Assembly (NCBI GenBank): GCA_016125335.1
Contig: WGLY01000015.1
Span: forward strand, 1 to 64,000
Source: Frankiales bacterium
Lineage (GTDB): Bacteria > Actinomycetota > Actinomycetes > S36-B12 > CAIYMF01
DNA: 64,000 nt
Reading direction: 5' to 3'
In this document: piece after piece, positions 15,470 to 22,987 of the stretch
Layout: each line of letters begins with the position of its first letter
Numbering within the stretch: position 1 is the first letter of the stretch
Made by a program: the position numbers and the translations under genes
The notes under the pieces: generated by a model
Database searches by the model: none
The model's input: the letters and a program-made list of their open reading frames with translations, nothing else
What the model was told of the DNA's origin: nothing

Positions 15470-16309
15470 TCAGGCCTCGGAGAGCTGCTCCTGCTCCATG
15501 CCCATCGACTCCTCGTGCACCCGCAGCGTGCCGTCGCCGAAGCGCGGGTCCGCACCGCGCGCCGCCAGCGCTGCGGCGCGCGCGGCCCGCTTGTCGGCCG
15601 CGAGCTGCTCGCCGGCGGCCAGCTCCTCGTCGGTGAGCGGGTAGGAGTCGACCCGGCTCACGCCGTGGTACTTCTCGATGTAGGCCTCGAGCTCGGGGCC
15701 GGACTCCCACGAGGTGATGAGGCAGTAGCGCGGGGCGTCGCCCTGGTGCCAGACCGCGTGGTAGAGCCGCTGGGTGTCGACGATGAGCTGCGCGCCGGCC
15801 GGCAGCGGGATCCGGGTCTCGGTCGAGGGGTCGTCCTTGTCCTCGCGCAGCACCATCACCGAGTCCGGGTTGTCGGTGAGGTTGAAGAATCCGCGCACGA
15901 TCCAGCCGGTGCCCTCGGGGTTGAGCCGGTTGTTGTCGTCGCGGTGGAAGTTGTAGAGCGTCTCGCCGTAGAGGTTCGGCTGCAGCTCGATCACGCGGCA
16001 GCGCCCGATGTTGGCCCCGGGCTCCTGCGCGCGGCGCACGAGGTTCGGCGCCTTGTCCGCGTTCGCCGGCACCCAGACGCCGTCCTTGTCGGTCTTGGGC
16101 GGGGTGTGGTTCCAGAACCCGTCGCACTCGAGGTCGCCGTAGGCCGAGGCGAGGGGCGCGAAGCGGGTCTCGCCCGACGACTTCCAGTCGACGTACTCGA
16201 TGTCGAGCCACTCCTGCGGGTCCGCCGCCTGGTCGTAGCTGTCGAGCACCACGTAGCCGTTCTCACGGAAGGCCTCAAGCTTGGTGTAGCCGTTCTCGGT
16301 GTACGCCAT
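15470..16309 (-). CDS. Predicted Fe(II)/2-oxoglutarate oxygenase, paralogue 1
   Basis: 279 residues, no signal peptide or membrane segment. I do not recognise a named family. It shows the pattern of a double-stranded beta-helix oxygenase: HxD (His122, Asp124 in FHRDDNN), a distal His (184 or 188 in LYHAVWH) and Arg194 in APRYCLITS placed to bind 2-oxoglutarate. The next gene (16436-17206) is a close paralogue sharing EYVDWKSSG, RFAPLASAYG, DDNNRLNP, NPDSVMVLRED and DDPSTET. The C-terminal 40-odd residues are Ala/Glu-rich and unique to this copy. Start ATG 16309 has GAGGAA 5 nt upstream. A long palindrome containing an iron-box-like core lies 47 nt upstream. Substrate unknown; an aspartyl/prolyl hydroxylase-like or small-molecule role are both possible. 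Confidence 0.72.
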   Translation of the reverse strand: MAYTENGYTKLEAFRENGYVVLDSYDQAADPQEWLDIEYVDWKSSGETRFAPLASAYGDLECDGFWNHTPPKTDKDGVWVPANADKAPNLVRRAQEPGANIGRCRVIELQPNLYGETLYNFHRDDNNRLNPEGTGWIVRGFFNLTDNPDSVMVLREDKDDPSTETRIPLPAGAQLIVDTQRLYHAVWHQGDAPRYCLITSWESGPELEAYIEKYHGVSRVDSYPLTDEELAAGEQLAADKRAARAAALAARGADPRFGDGTLRVHEESMGMEQEQLSEA

Positions 16310-16355
16310 CGGTTCCTCACACGTCGGGGGGTCCGTCCGGGTCCATCATGCCGCA

Positions 16356-16395
16356 GACACACCGCTACTTAGGTAACCCTAAGTAGCGGTGTGTC
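16356..16395. promoter_or_regulatory. 18-bp perfect palindrome with iron-box-like core
   Basis: Two 18-nt arms (16356-16373 and 16378-16395) are exact reverse complements around a 4-nt centre (TAAC). The middle reads TTAGGTAACCCTAA (16369-16382), matching about 12 of the first 14 positions of the DtxR/IdeR consensus TTAGGTTAGCCTAACCTAA. It lies 47 nt upstream of oxygenase 1 and 40 nt downstream of oxygenase 2, so it could act as an operator, a terminator for oxygenase 2, or both. A CATGAT hexamer just downstream on the minus strand could be a -10. Confidence 0.55.
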
Positions 16396-16435
16396 CGTTC
16401 TCACGCGTCCGGGCGCCACCCGCCGCGTCCGGGGG

Positions 16436-17206
16436 TCAGGCCTCCGACATCACCCGGGTGGGGTCGTAGCCGTAGTACGCCGTGCGCGCCGCGCGGCGCT
16501 GCTGGGCGAGGATCTCGCCCTCGACGGCGGTGCCCTGGTCGAGGAAGGCGCTCTCGACGTGCGTCGTCGGCGAGTTCTCCCACAGCCACTTCTCGAGCTC
16601 CGGCCCGGACTCGACCGAGGTGATGAGGCAGTAGCGCGGCTCGTCGCCCTGGTGCCACACCGAGTGCCACATCCGCTCGCTGTCGACCACGAGCTGGGCG
16701 CCGGCCGGCAGCGAGATCCGCGTCTCGGTGGACGGGTCGTCGATGTCCTCGCGCAGCACCATCACCGAGTCGGGGTTGTGGGTCAGCTGCATGAAGCAGC
16801 GCAGCACCCAGCCCTCGCCGTCCGGGTTGAGCCGGTTGTTGTCGTCGAGGTGGCTGTTGTAGAGCGCGTCCGCGTAGGTGTTGGGCTGCAGCTCGATGAT
16901 GCGGCAGCGTCCCACGTTGGCCCCGATCGCCTTCACGCGCTCGACGAGCGTGGGGGCCACGGCGGTCTGCGAGTCGATCCAGACGCCGTCCTTGTCCGGC
17001 TTGGGCGGGTCGAAGTGCCAGAAGCCGTTGCACTCGACCTGGCCGTACGCCGAGGCCAGCGGCGCGAAGCGGGTGTCGCCGGAGGACTTCCAGTCGACGT
17101 ACTCGAGGTCCTTCCACTCGGCCGGGTCGATGGGGTTCTGGTAGGAGTCGAGGACGACGTAGCCGGTCTCCTCGAGCAGCGGCAGCTTCAGGTGGTTGCG
17201 CGACAT
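16436..17206 (-). CDS. Predicted Fe(II)/2-oxoglutarate oxygenase, paralogue 2
   Basis: 256 residues from the ATG at 17206, which has AGAGGGG 6 nt upstream; an ATG at 17314 is in frame but gives an unconserved Arg-rich extension. Same architecture as its neighbour: His119-x-Asp121 (SHLDDNN), distal His181/His185 in MWHSVWH, and Arg191 in EPRYCLITS. The two differ at the HxD residue (HLD here, HRD in the other), in the linker after the barrel, and in the C-terminus (ends YYGYDPTRVMSEA). This is a tandem duplication with divergence. A DtxR/IdeR-type box lies 118 nt upstream at 17324-17342. Enzymatic function is predicted from motif pattern only. Confidence 0.72.
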   Translation of the reverse strand: MSRNHLKLPLLEETGYVVLDSYQNPIDPAEWKDLEYVDWKSSGDTRFAPLASAYGQVECNGFWHFDPPKPDKDGVWIDSQTAVAPTLVERVKAIGANVGRCRIIELQPNTYADALYNSHLDDNNRLNPDGEGWVLRCFMQLTHNPDSVMVLREDIDDPSTETRISLPAGAQLVVDSERMWHSVWHQGDEPRYCLITSVESGPELEKWLWENSPTTHVESAFLDQGTAVEGEILAQQRRAARTAYYGYDPTRVMSEA

Positions 17207-17323
17207 GCGACGACCCCTCTCGGGCACACGCGCCACTCCGACCGCAGCGCGACCAGGGTCAGTCTGACGCATCTGGACCGCTGAAAAGCGTTGGGGCCGT
17301 AAGTGTTTCGTCACACTGCCCGG

Positions 17324-17342
17324 TTAGGGAAGCCTTGCCGAA
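17324..17342 (-). promoter_or_regulatory. Candidate DtxR/IdeR iron box upstream of oxygenase 2
   Basis: Plus strand TTAGGGAAGCCTTGCCGAA matches the 19-bp DtxR/IdeR consensus TTAGGTTAGCCTAACCTAA at 14 positions, including both outer half-sites except one base. It starts at the stop codon of the upstream rRNA methyltransferase gene and lies 118 nt ahead of the oxygenase start. Binding by an iron regulator is inferred; no such regulator is encoded in the window. Confidence 0.5.
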
Positions 17343-18169
17343 GACCCGTCCGGACCGCGCCGCTGCGCCCGCGCGGACGCGTACAGGCACACGGCCGCCG
17401 CGGTGGCCAGGTTGAGGCTCTCCGCCCGGCCGTGGATGGGGACGCGCACCACCTCGTCGCAGCGGTCCCGCACGTCCGGCGGCAGGCCCCACGCCTCGTT
17501 GCCGAAGACCCACGCGGTCGGGGCGGTGAGGGTGCCGTCGTCGAGCAGGTCGTCGAGGTCGCGCGTGCCCGCGCCGTCCGCGGCCAGCACCCGCAGCCCC
17601 GCGGCGCGCAGGCCGTCGACGAGGGGCCCGACCTCGGGACCGGCGACCACGGGCAGGTGGAAGACCGAGCCGGCGCTGGCGCGCACGGCCTTGGGGTTGA
17701 GGTGGTCGACGCTGCCCTCGGTGAGCACGACGCCGGCCACCCCGGCGGCGTCCGAGGAGCGGATCACGGTGCCGACGTTGCCGGGGTCGCGCGCATGCGC
17801 CAGCACCGTCACGAGCGAGGGGCGCGAGGCCAGGAGGGCGTCGAGCGAGGCCTCGACCCGGGCGCAGACCCCGACCATGCCCTGGGGGGTCACGGTGCCC
17901 GACAGCGAGGCCACCACCTCGCCGGAGGCCGGGAGCACCTCGGCCCCCGCCGCCCGGGCCGCGGCGACGAGGTCGGCGTGCCGGGAGGCGGCCTCGGCGG
18001 TGACGTAGAGCTCGAGCAGGACGCCGGGCCCGGCCGCGGCCGCCTCGCGGCAGGCCTGCGGGCCCTCGGCCAGGAAACGGCCGTCCCGGTCGCGGAACGC
18101 GCGCTTGACCAGCCGGCGAGCCGCCGTCACCCGCGGACCGCGGGTGGAGGTGAGCTCGGAGCCGCTCAT
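17324..18169 (-). CDS. TrmH/SpoU-family RNA 2'-O-methyltransferase
   Basis: SAM-dependent ribose methyltransferase of the SPOUT class, probably acting on 23S rRNA or tRNA. 281 residues from ATG 18169. The N-terminal third (FLAEGPQACREA region) is the substrate-binding domain. SPOUT motifs are motif 1 DPGNVGTVIRSSDAAG, motif 2 WVFGNEAWGL and motif 3 ESLNLATAAAVCLY, which form the knotted SAM site. It follows rplT by 37 nt and is the last gene of the infC-rpmI-rplT operon, a common actinobacterial order. The exact target nucleotide is unknown. Confidence 0.93.
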   Translation of the reverse strand: MSGSELTSTRGPRVTAARRLVKRAFRDRDGRFLAEGPQACREAAAAGPGVLLELYVTAEAASRHADLVAAARAAGAEVLPASGEVVASLSGTVTPQGMVGVCARVEASLDALLASRPSLVTVLAHARDPGNVGTVIRSSDAAGVAGVVLTEGSVDHLNPKAVRASAGSVFHLPVVAGPEVGPLVDGLRAAGLRVLAADGAGTRDLDDLLDDGTLTAPTAWVFGNEAWGLPPDVRDRCDEVVRVPIHGRAESLNLATAAAVCLYASARAQRRGPDGSSARLP

Positions 18170-18206
18170 GCGCGTCGCGCGACCGGGACGGCCGGGACGT
18201 GCGGGG

Positions 18207-18590
18207 TCAGGCCGAGACGGGCGCGTTGACGTCGTCCGGCAGCGCGGCCTTGGCCGTGGCGACCAGGGCCGCGAACGCGGTCGGGTCGTTGACGGCGAGC
18301 TCGGCGAGCATGCGGCGGTCGACCTCGACACCCGCGGCCTTGAGGCCCTGGATGAGGCGGTTGTACGTCATGCCGTTGGCGCGCGCCCCGGCGTTGATCC
18401 GCTGGATCCAGAGGCGGCGGAAGTCGCCCTTGCGCTTGCGGCGGTCGTTGAACGCGTAGACCTCGGAGTGGAGCACCTGCTCCTTGGCCTTGCGGTACAG
18501 GCGCGAGCGCTGCCCGCGGTAGCCGCTGGCCTGCTCGAGGATCTCGCGGCGCTTCTTGTGGGCGTTGACCGCCCGCTTCACGCGTGCCAT
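18207..18590 (-). CDS. rplT: 50S ribosomal protein L20
   Basis: 127 residues beginning [19 protein letters not shown], with the Arg/Lys-rich N-terminal arm that threads into 23S rRNA and the globular C-terminal part ([23 protein letters not shown]). Member of the infC-rpmI-rplT operon. In other bacteria L20 represses its own operon; no L20-binding structure is identified here. Small C-terminal extension after [16 protein letters not shown]. Confidence 0.99.
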   Translation of the reverse strand: MARVKRAVNAHKKRREILEQASGYRGQRSRLYRKAKEQVLHSEVYAFNDRRKRKGDFRRLWIQRINAGARANGMTYNRLIQGLKAAGVEVDRRMLAELAVNDPTAFAALVATAKAALPDDVNAPVSA

Positions 18591-18653
18591 GGGGGTTCTC
18601 CTGCTTTCACGGACGGGCCGGCCGGCCCGGCGGGGGACGTCGGGGGTCGGCGC

Positions 18654-18848
18654 TCAGCGGCCGAGAAGCTTCTTGACCTTGCGGGTGTCGGCCGGCGCGA
18701 GCTCGGCGGTGCCGGCGAGACGGCGGGTGCGCTTGGTGGGCTTCACCTCGAGCAGGTGCCGCCGGTTGGTGCGCTCGTGCAGGATCTTGCCCGAGCCGGT
18801 CACCTTGAAGCGCTTCTTGGCGCCGCTGTGGGTCTTCTGCTTCGGCAT
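18654..18848 (-). CDS. rpmI: 50S ribosomal protein L35
   Basis: 64 residues, [21 protein letters not shown] at the N-terminus, the standard L35 signature, ending KKLLGR. ATG at 18848 with GAGGAG upstream. Lies 163 nt after infC and 63 nt before rplT. A perfect hairpin sits in the infC-rpmI gap. Confidence 0.99.
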   Translation of the reverse strand: MPKQKTHSGAKKRFKVTGSGKILHERTNRRHLLEVKPTKRTRRLAGTAELAPADTRKVKKLLGR

Positions 18849-18972
18849 GTCGCCGTTCTCCTCGTACGTCGGGTCGTGCGGTGCGGGCCGGGGCGGCCGG
18901 GTGCTGCCGGCCGGGTCCGACCGGGTCGCGCGGTGGTGCGGTCCGTGCGTGATGCGTGCCTGCGTCGTGCGT

Positions 18973-18995
18973 GCCGGCGGGTGGTGCCCGCCGGC
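18973..18995 (-). other. Hairpin in the infC-rpmI gap
   Basis: Perfect 9-bp stem GCCGGCGGG (18973-18981) and CCCGCCGGC (18987-18995) with a 5-nt loop, 16 nt after the infC stop. It may attenuate or stabilise the rpmI-rplT part of the message, which usually needs more protein than infC. The rest of the 163-nt gap is GC-rich with no further signal. Confidence 0.4.
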
Positions 18996-19011
18996 GGTGG
19001 TGCCGGGTCGG

Positions 19012-19638
19012 TCAGGCCTCGGCGGCGTCCGCCGTGGCGGGCGCCTCGGCGTCGGCCTCGGGCCCGAGCTCGCCGGCCGGTCCGCGGCGGGCCCGCTCGG
19101 CCTTGGCCTCGGCCATGGCGTCGGCCTTCTTCTTGTGCGGGCCGAGGACCATGATCATGTTGCGGCCGTCCTGCTTGGGCGAGTACTCGACGAAGCCGAG
19201 GTCGGCGACGTCGTCGGCCAGGCGCTTGAGCAGCCGGAACCCGAGCTCGGGCCGGGACTGCTCGCGTCCGCGGAACATGATCGTGATCTTGACCTTGTCG
19301 CCCTGCTTGAGGAACCGGACGACGTGACCCTTCTTGGTCTCGTAGTCGTGGTCGTCGATCTTCGGGCGGAGCTTCATCTCCTTGATGACGGTGTTGACCT
19401 GCTTCTTGCGGTCCTCACGCGCCTTCAGGGCGGACTCGTACTTGAACTTGCCGTAGTCCATGAGCTTGGCGACCGGCGGCTTGGCCATGGGCGCGACCTC
19501 GACCAGGTCGAGATCGGCCTCCGCGGCCAGGCGCAGCGCATCCTCGATGCGCACGATGCCGACCTGCTCCCCGTTGGGTCCGACCAGTCGGACCTCCGGG
19601 ACGCGAATCCGCTCGTTGATGCGGGGCTCGGCGCTGAT
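19012..19638 (-). CDS. infC: Translation initiation factor IF-3 (inferred ATC start)
   Basis: IF-3 binds the 30S subunit and checks initiator tRNA and start-codon pairing. Core from [17 protein letters not shown]; family block [26 protein letters not shown]-domain [34 protein letters not shown]. About 208 residues, with a roughly 30-residue acidic/Ala-rich tail. The start is inferred as ATC at 19638: GAGGAG lies exactly 5 nt upstream and the protein then begins ISAEPRINE. An ATG at 19707 is in frame but has no comparable ribosome site and gives a non-conserved extension. Non-AUG starts of infC are known in many bacteria and allow autoregulation. Confidence 0.93.
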   Translation of the reverse strand: MSAEPRINERIRVPEVRLVGPNGEQVGIVRIEDALRLAAEADLDLVEVAPMAKPPVAKLMDYGKFKYESALKAREDRKKQVNTVIKEMKLRPKIDDHDYETKKGHVVRFLKQGDKVKITIMFRGREQSRPELGFRLLKRLADDVADLGFVEYSPKQDGRNMIMVLGPHKKKADAMAEAKAERARRGPAGELGPEADAEAPATADAAEA

Positions 19639-19870
19639 GGGCTCTCCTCGGGTTGCTCGGGGGTCGGTCCGCGTCCGGGCCCCGACATGGATCGAGGCCC
19701 CGCGCACACGCGCGAGGCCTCGCAGTCGTCGGCGCCTCCCCCGGAGGGGTGCGCCTGCGGCGTCCCCGTCGGGACGCCTCGACCTGGACCCGACGACCCG
19801 GGGGTCGTGCGGGTGGGAGCGAGAACTCCGCTTGTGTGACCCACCCCTGCGTCCGGGGCGGACCGGTCCG
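19639..19870 (-). promoter_or_regulatory. Structured 5' leader of the infC operon
   Basis: About 230 nt between the predicted transcription start and infC, rich in perfect hairpins. 19811-19846: outer 7-bp stem (GGGTGGG/CCCACCC) around AGCG/CGCT. 19759-19778: GGCGTCCC with GGGACGCC and a CGTC loop. 19731-19755: GGCGC/GCGCC around CCCC/GGGG pairing. 19712-19723: palindrome GCGAGGCCTCGC. This looks like a cis-regulatory leader. I cannot assign a ligand or protein. No gene is seen in 19639-19974. Confidence 0.5.
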
Positions 19871-19876
19871 CGGAGA

Positions 19877-19906
19877 ACTGTACCGGGCGGTGGCGCCCGG
19901 GCCCAA
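19877..19906 (-). promoter_or_regulatory. infC operon promoter
   Basis: Minus strand -35-like TTGGGC (19906-19901), 18-nt spacer, -10 TACAGT (19882-19877). It lies between the end of the aquaporin gene and the infC leader and would start transcription near 19870. Confidence 0.5.
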
Positions 19907-19974
19907 ACCGCGGCGGTCCGGGCCGGGCGCCGCCGGCGCCCGCCCGGACCCGGGTCCGCGGGTGTCCCGGCCGC

Positions 19975-20673
19975 TCAGGCCAGGTCCGGCTGCCCGACCG
20001 CCTCGCCGCCGGCCCGGGTGAACGGGTAGACCAGGGCGCCGAGCAGGCCGCCGATGAGCGGCGCCAGGATGAACAGCCACACCTGGCTCAGGGCCGTGCC
20101 GCCGGCGAAGATCGCCGGGCCGAGCGAGCGGGCCGGGTTGACCGACGTGCCGTCGAGCGGGATGCCGAAGGTGTGGATGGCCGTGAGGGCGGCGCCGATG
20201 GCGAGGCCGGCCGCGGCCGCCGTCGCGAAGCGGTCGGTCACCATGAGGATCACGAGGATGAACGCCGCGGTGGCGAGCACCTCGAACACGAACGCCCCGG
20301 CCATGCTGATGTGGCCGTTGTCGTAGGCGTTGGTGCCCAGGCCGCCGGTCTCGTCCGTCACGCCGCCGGAGCTCACCAGGTACTTGAGCACGCCGGCGGC
20401 CACGATCGCCCCGAGCACCTGGGCGATCCAGTAGCCGACCGCCTCGCCGATCGGCTGGCGCCGCGCCACGACCATCGCGAGGGTGACCGCCGGGTTGACG
20501 TGCGCGCCGCTGACCGGTCCGAAGGCGTACGCGACGAAGATCAGCACGAAGCCGAAGGCGATGGCGACCGACAGCACGCCGGCGGAGGTGAGGCCGGAGA
20601 CGGCGGCACCGACGGCGATGAGGACCAGCAGGAACGTTCCGACGAACTCCGCGAGCAACTTGCGCGTGGCCAT
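19975..20673 (-). CDS. Aquaporin (MIP family, AqpZ-like)
   Basis: Six-helix membrane channel, 232 residues from ATG 20673. The two NPA boxes are at 60-62 (GAHVNPAVT) and 179-181 (TSVNPARS). Arg182 after the second NPA and His167 (LTAIHTFG) match selectivity-filter positions of water-specific AqpZ, not of glycerol facilitators. Inner membrane. Monocistronic by appearance: 118 nt separate it from the upstream SseB-like gene and infC has its own promoter. Water versus small neutral solute transport cannot be proven from sequence. Confidence 0.9.
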   Translation of the reverse strand: MATRKLLAEFVGTFLLVLIAVGAAVSGLTSAGVLSVAIAFGFVLIFVAYAFGPVSGAHVNPAVTLAMVVARRQPIGEAVGYWIAQVLGAIVAAGVLKYLVSSGGVTDETGGLGTNAYDNGHISMAGAFVFEVLATAAFILVILMVTDRFATAAAAGLAIGAALTAIHTFGIPLDGTSVNPARSLGPAIFAGGTALSQVWLFILAPLIGGLLGALVYPFTRAGGEAVGQPDLA

Positions 20674-20791
20674 GGCGACCCCAATCCGGGCGGGAGGCGG
20701 ACGCGGACATCCTCCCGAAGCCCGTCCGGACCGCCCGTGCGACACGCGGGAGGCGCGCTCTGGGCCCGGGAGGCCTGCTCGGTGCGGCGGG

Positions 20792-21535
20792 TCAGGCCCC
20801 GTCGGGCAGCAGCCCCACCGCCACGCCGCGCGGCGCCGCGCCCGCCACGACGGGCTCGGCGAGCAGGGCCCGCGCCAGCGCGTCGGCCGCGGACGCGGCG
20901 TCGACGCCGGGCTCCACACGCACGAGCACCAGCAGGTCGCAGTCGGGCTCGCCGTGCTCGGCCGGGTCGACGGCGCGCACGTCGAGGAGGCCGGCGACCC
21001 GCTCCGCGCAGCGCGCCACGGCCGCGCGGACCCCGGCGTCGGCCTCCGCTCGGTGGACCCGGCCGTGCGCGAGGGCGGCGAGGTCGGGACCCTCGACGAC
21101 GAACGGCACCGGCCCGACCAGGTCGAGCATCACGGCGTCGGCGCCCTCCTCGAGCGCGGCGGCCGCCACCCGGGCCGCCGGCGCCGGCACGCCCCGCGCG
21201 TCGGGGTCCCAGCCCGCCATGGAGGCGACCGAGGCGAAGGCCAGCAGGGCGCGGCGCCCGTCGGCGGCGAGCAGGCTGACCGAGGCCATGTGGCTCGACT
21301 TCTCCGCCCGCAGGCCGGTGCCCCCCTGCACCTCCTCCTCGTCGAGGACGGCGACGAGCGGTGTCATGAGCCGCGCCGTGGCCAGCGCCGCGAGCACCTC
21401 GCGCGCCGCGGCCGTGCCCTCGGCGTGGGCGGCGAGGGCGGCGGCCAGGCGCGGGTCGGCGGAGCCGTCGTCTCCGGCGAACTCCGGTTCGGGGACGACG
21501 ACGCCCTCGAACCGCCGCCCGGTGCCGTCGCTCAC
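20792..21535 (-). CDS. SseB-family protein
   Basis: 247 residues from GTG 21535. The central part matches the SseB N-terminal-type domain: LMTPLVAVLDEEE, LLAADGRRALLAFASVASMAGWDP, AALEEGADAVMLDLVGP, DLAALAHG. The C-terminal part (RVHRAEADAGVRAAVARC onward) resembles the enhanced-serine-sensitivity C-domain. In enterobacteria SseB relates to serine sensitivity, but the actinobacterial proteins have no defined role. Divergent from the stress protein with 66 nt between them and overlapping -10 elements. Start is likely but its ribosome site is weak. Confidence 0.7.
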   Translation of the reverse strand: MSDGTGRRFEGVVVPEPEFAGDDGSADPRLAAALAAHAEGTAAAREVLAALATARLMTPLVAVLDEEEVQGGTGLRAEKSSHMASVSLLAADGRRALLAFASVASMAGWDPDARGVPAPAARVAAAALEEGADAVMLDLVGPVPFVVEGPDLAALAHGRVHRAEADAGVRAAVARCAERVAGLLDVRAVDPAEHGEPDCDLLVLVRVEPGVDAASAADALARALLAEPVVAGAAPRGVAVGLLPDGA

Positions 21536-21556
21536 GCCCGCACCGCCCGGCGCTGC

Positions 21557-21564
21557 GCTATAAC
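21557..21564. promoter_or_regulatory. Overlapping divergent -10 elements
   Basis: GCTATAAC reads TATAAC on the plus strand (21559-21564), about 38 nt ahead of the stress-protein ATG, and TATAGC on the minus strand (21562-21557), about 22 nt ahead of the SseB-like GTG. The two promoters would compete for one site. -35 elements are weak. Confidence 0.4.
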
Positions 21565-21601
21565 GGGGGCACCCGAGACCCGCGCTGCCGATCGGAGCCC
21601 C

Positions 21602-22012
21602 ATGACCGTCGTCGTCGGATACGTCCGCACCCCCGAGGGAGAGGCCGCGCTCGCGGCGGCGGTCGCGCAGCTGCGCGAGGGGGAACGGCTCGTCGTGGTC
21701 AACAAGCCAGAGCCCAGCGAGCTCGAGGACTTCAGCGCCGAGCAGGACTCCGACGCCCTGCACGCCAACCTCGCCGAGCAGGGCGTGGACGCCGAGGTCG
21801 TGAACCTGTACGCCGACGACGAGCCGGCGGAGCTCATCGTCGAGCAGGCCACGGTGCACGCGGCGCGGCTGGTGGTCATCGGCCTGCGGCGCCGCTCGCA
21901 GGTGGGCAAGATCCTGCTCGGCAGCACGGCGACGTCGGTGCTGTTCAGCTCGCCCTGCCCCGTGCTCAGCGTGCGCGCCGCCGAGGCCGCGGAGGCCGAC
22001 CCGACCGCCTGA
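21602..22012 (+). CDS. Universal stress protein (UspA family)
   Basis: 136 residues, single USP domain. Starts TVVVGYVRTPEGEAAL, ends with VVIGLRRRSQVGKILLGSTATSVLFSSPCPVLSV. The G-2x-G-9x-G(S/T) ATP-binding pattern is incomplete: GLRRRSQVGKILLGST keeps the last Gly-Ser/Thr part but has Arg where the second Gly is usual, so ATP binding is uncertain. ATG 21602 has GGAG 4 nt upstream. Plus strand, convergent with hisG across a hairpin terminator. Confidence 0.88.
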   Translation: MTVVVGYVRTPEGEAALAAAVAQLREGERLVVVNKPEPSELEDFSAEQDSDALHANLAEQGVDAEVVNLYADDEPAELIVEQATVHAARLVVIGLRRRSQVGKILLGSTATSVLFSSPCPVLSVRAAEAAEADPTA

Positions 22013-22032
22013 CTCCCCCGCCCCGCCGCCGT

Positions 22033-22054
22033 CCGGGCCCGGCGACGGGCCCGG
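22033..22054. terminator. Bidirectional terminator between usp and hisG
   Basis: Perfect 9-bp stem CCGGGCCCG (22033-22041) and CGGGCCCGG (22046-22054) with GCGA loop, centred in the 55-nt gap between the converging stress-protein and hisG genes. No T-run on either side. Confidence 0.55.
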
Positions 22055-22067
22055 GGCCCGCGCGGGC

Positions 22068-22916
22068 TCACAGCCGGCAGGCGTGGATGTCGGTCACGAG
22101 GATCCCGCGGGCACCCATGTCGTAGAGCTCGTCCATGATCCGGTGCACGTCGCGGCGGGGCACCATCGCGCGCACGGCCACCCAGCCCTGGTCGTGCAGC
22201 GGCGACACCGTGGGCGACTCGATACCCGGCGTGATCCGGCAGGCCGCCTCCACCGACTCCGCGCGGATGTCGTAGTCGACGAGCACGTAGGCCCGGGCCA
22301 CGATGACGCCCTGAAGGCGCCGCACGAACGTGTCGACCGCCGGGTCGGCCGGTGCGCCGCTGCGGCGCACGAGCAGCGCCTGGCTCACCAGCACCGGCTC
22401 CCCCACCACGACCAGCCCCGCCTGCCTCAGCGTGGTGCCGGTGGCCACGACGTCGGCCACGGCGTCGGCCACCCCGAGCCGCACCGCGTTCTCGACCGCG
22501 CCGTCGAGCTTGACGACGGTGGCCTCCACGCCGAGGTCGGCCAGGCAGGTGGCCAGCAGGCCCGGGTAGGACGTCGCGACCCGCCGCCCCGCCAGCCCGG
22601 CGACCGAGTCGATGTCGCCGCCCGCGGGGACCGCGAAGCGGAAGGTCGAGGGGGCGAAGCCGAGCTCGAGCAGGGTCTCTGCGTCCGACCCCGAGTCGAG
22701 CAGGAGGTCCAGGCCGGTGATGCCGATGTCGAGCTGGCCGGTGGCGACGTAGGTGGCGATGTCGCGCGGGCGCAGGAAGAAGAACTCGACGTCGTTGTCC
22801 GGGTCCTGGACGACGAGCTCGCGGGCGCTGTGCGCCGCGGGGTAGCCCGCCTCGCGCAGCATCTCGCGGGCGGGATCGGACAGCTGGCCCTTGTTGGGCA
22901 GAGCGACGCGCAGCAC
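22068..22916 (-). CDS. hisG: ATP phosphoribosyltransferase (long form)
   Basis: First step of histidine synthesis. 282 residues, the long HisG form with a C-terminal regulatory domain for histidine feedback. Catalytic part: LPNKGQLSDPAREML, FLRPRDIATYVATGQLDIGITG, and the PRPP loop VADAVADVVATGTTL. Start GTG 22916 with AGGAG 5 nt upstream (AGGAGTCCCCGTG). It follows hisE by 71 nt at the end of the rib-his transcript. The regulatory domain ends DMGARGILVTDIHACRL. Confidence 0.97.
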   Translation of the reverse strand: MLRVALPNKGQLSDPAREMLREAGYPAAHSARELVVQDPDNDVEFFFLRPRDIATYVATGQLDIGITGLDLLLDSGSDAETLLELGFAPSTFRFAVPAGGDIDSVAGLAGRRVATSYPGLLATCLADLGVEATVVKLDGAVENAVRLGVADAVADVVATGTTLRQAGLVVVGEPVLVSQALLVRRSGAPADPAVDTFVRRLQGVIVARAYVLVDYDIRAESVEAACRITPGIESPTVSPLHDQGWVAVRAMVPRRDVHRIMDELYDMGARGILVTDIHACRL

Positions 22917-22987
22917 GGGGACTCCTGGATGAGGGGACGACGGACCGTCGGTGCCCCCGCGGCGCCGCAGGGGCGCGCTCCGGGGGC

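Noticed and set aside
16356-16395. Palindrome considered as the end of a mobile element
   Set aside because: No transposase, no matching second copy at the far side, and no target duplication around the oxygenase genes.
17207-17314. Upstream ATG extending oxygenase 2 by 36 residues
   Set aside because: The extension is Arg-rich and absent from the paralogue, while ATG 17206 has a good AGAGGGG ribosome site.
21602-22012. Long plus-strand frame starting near 20483 and running into the stress protein
   Set aside because: The part before 21602 is antisense to the aquaporin and SseB-like genes. The true USP domain starts at the ATG with GGAG.
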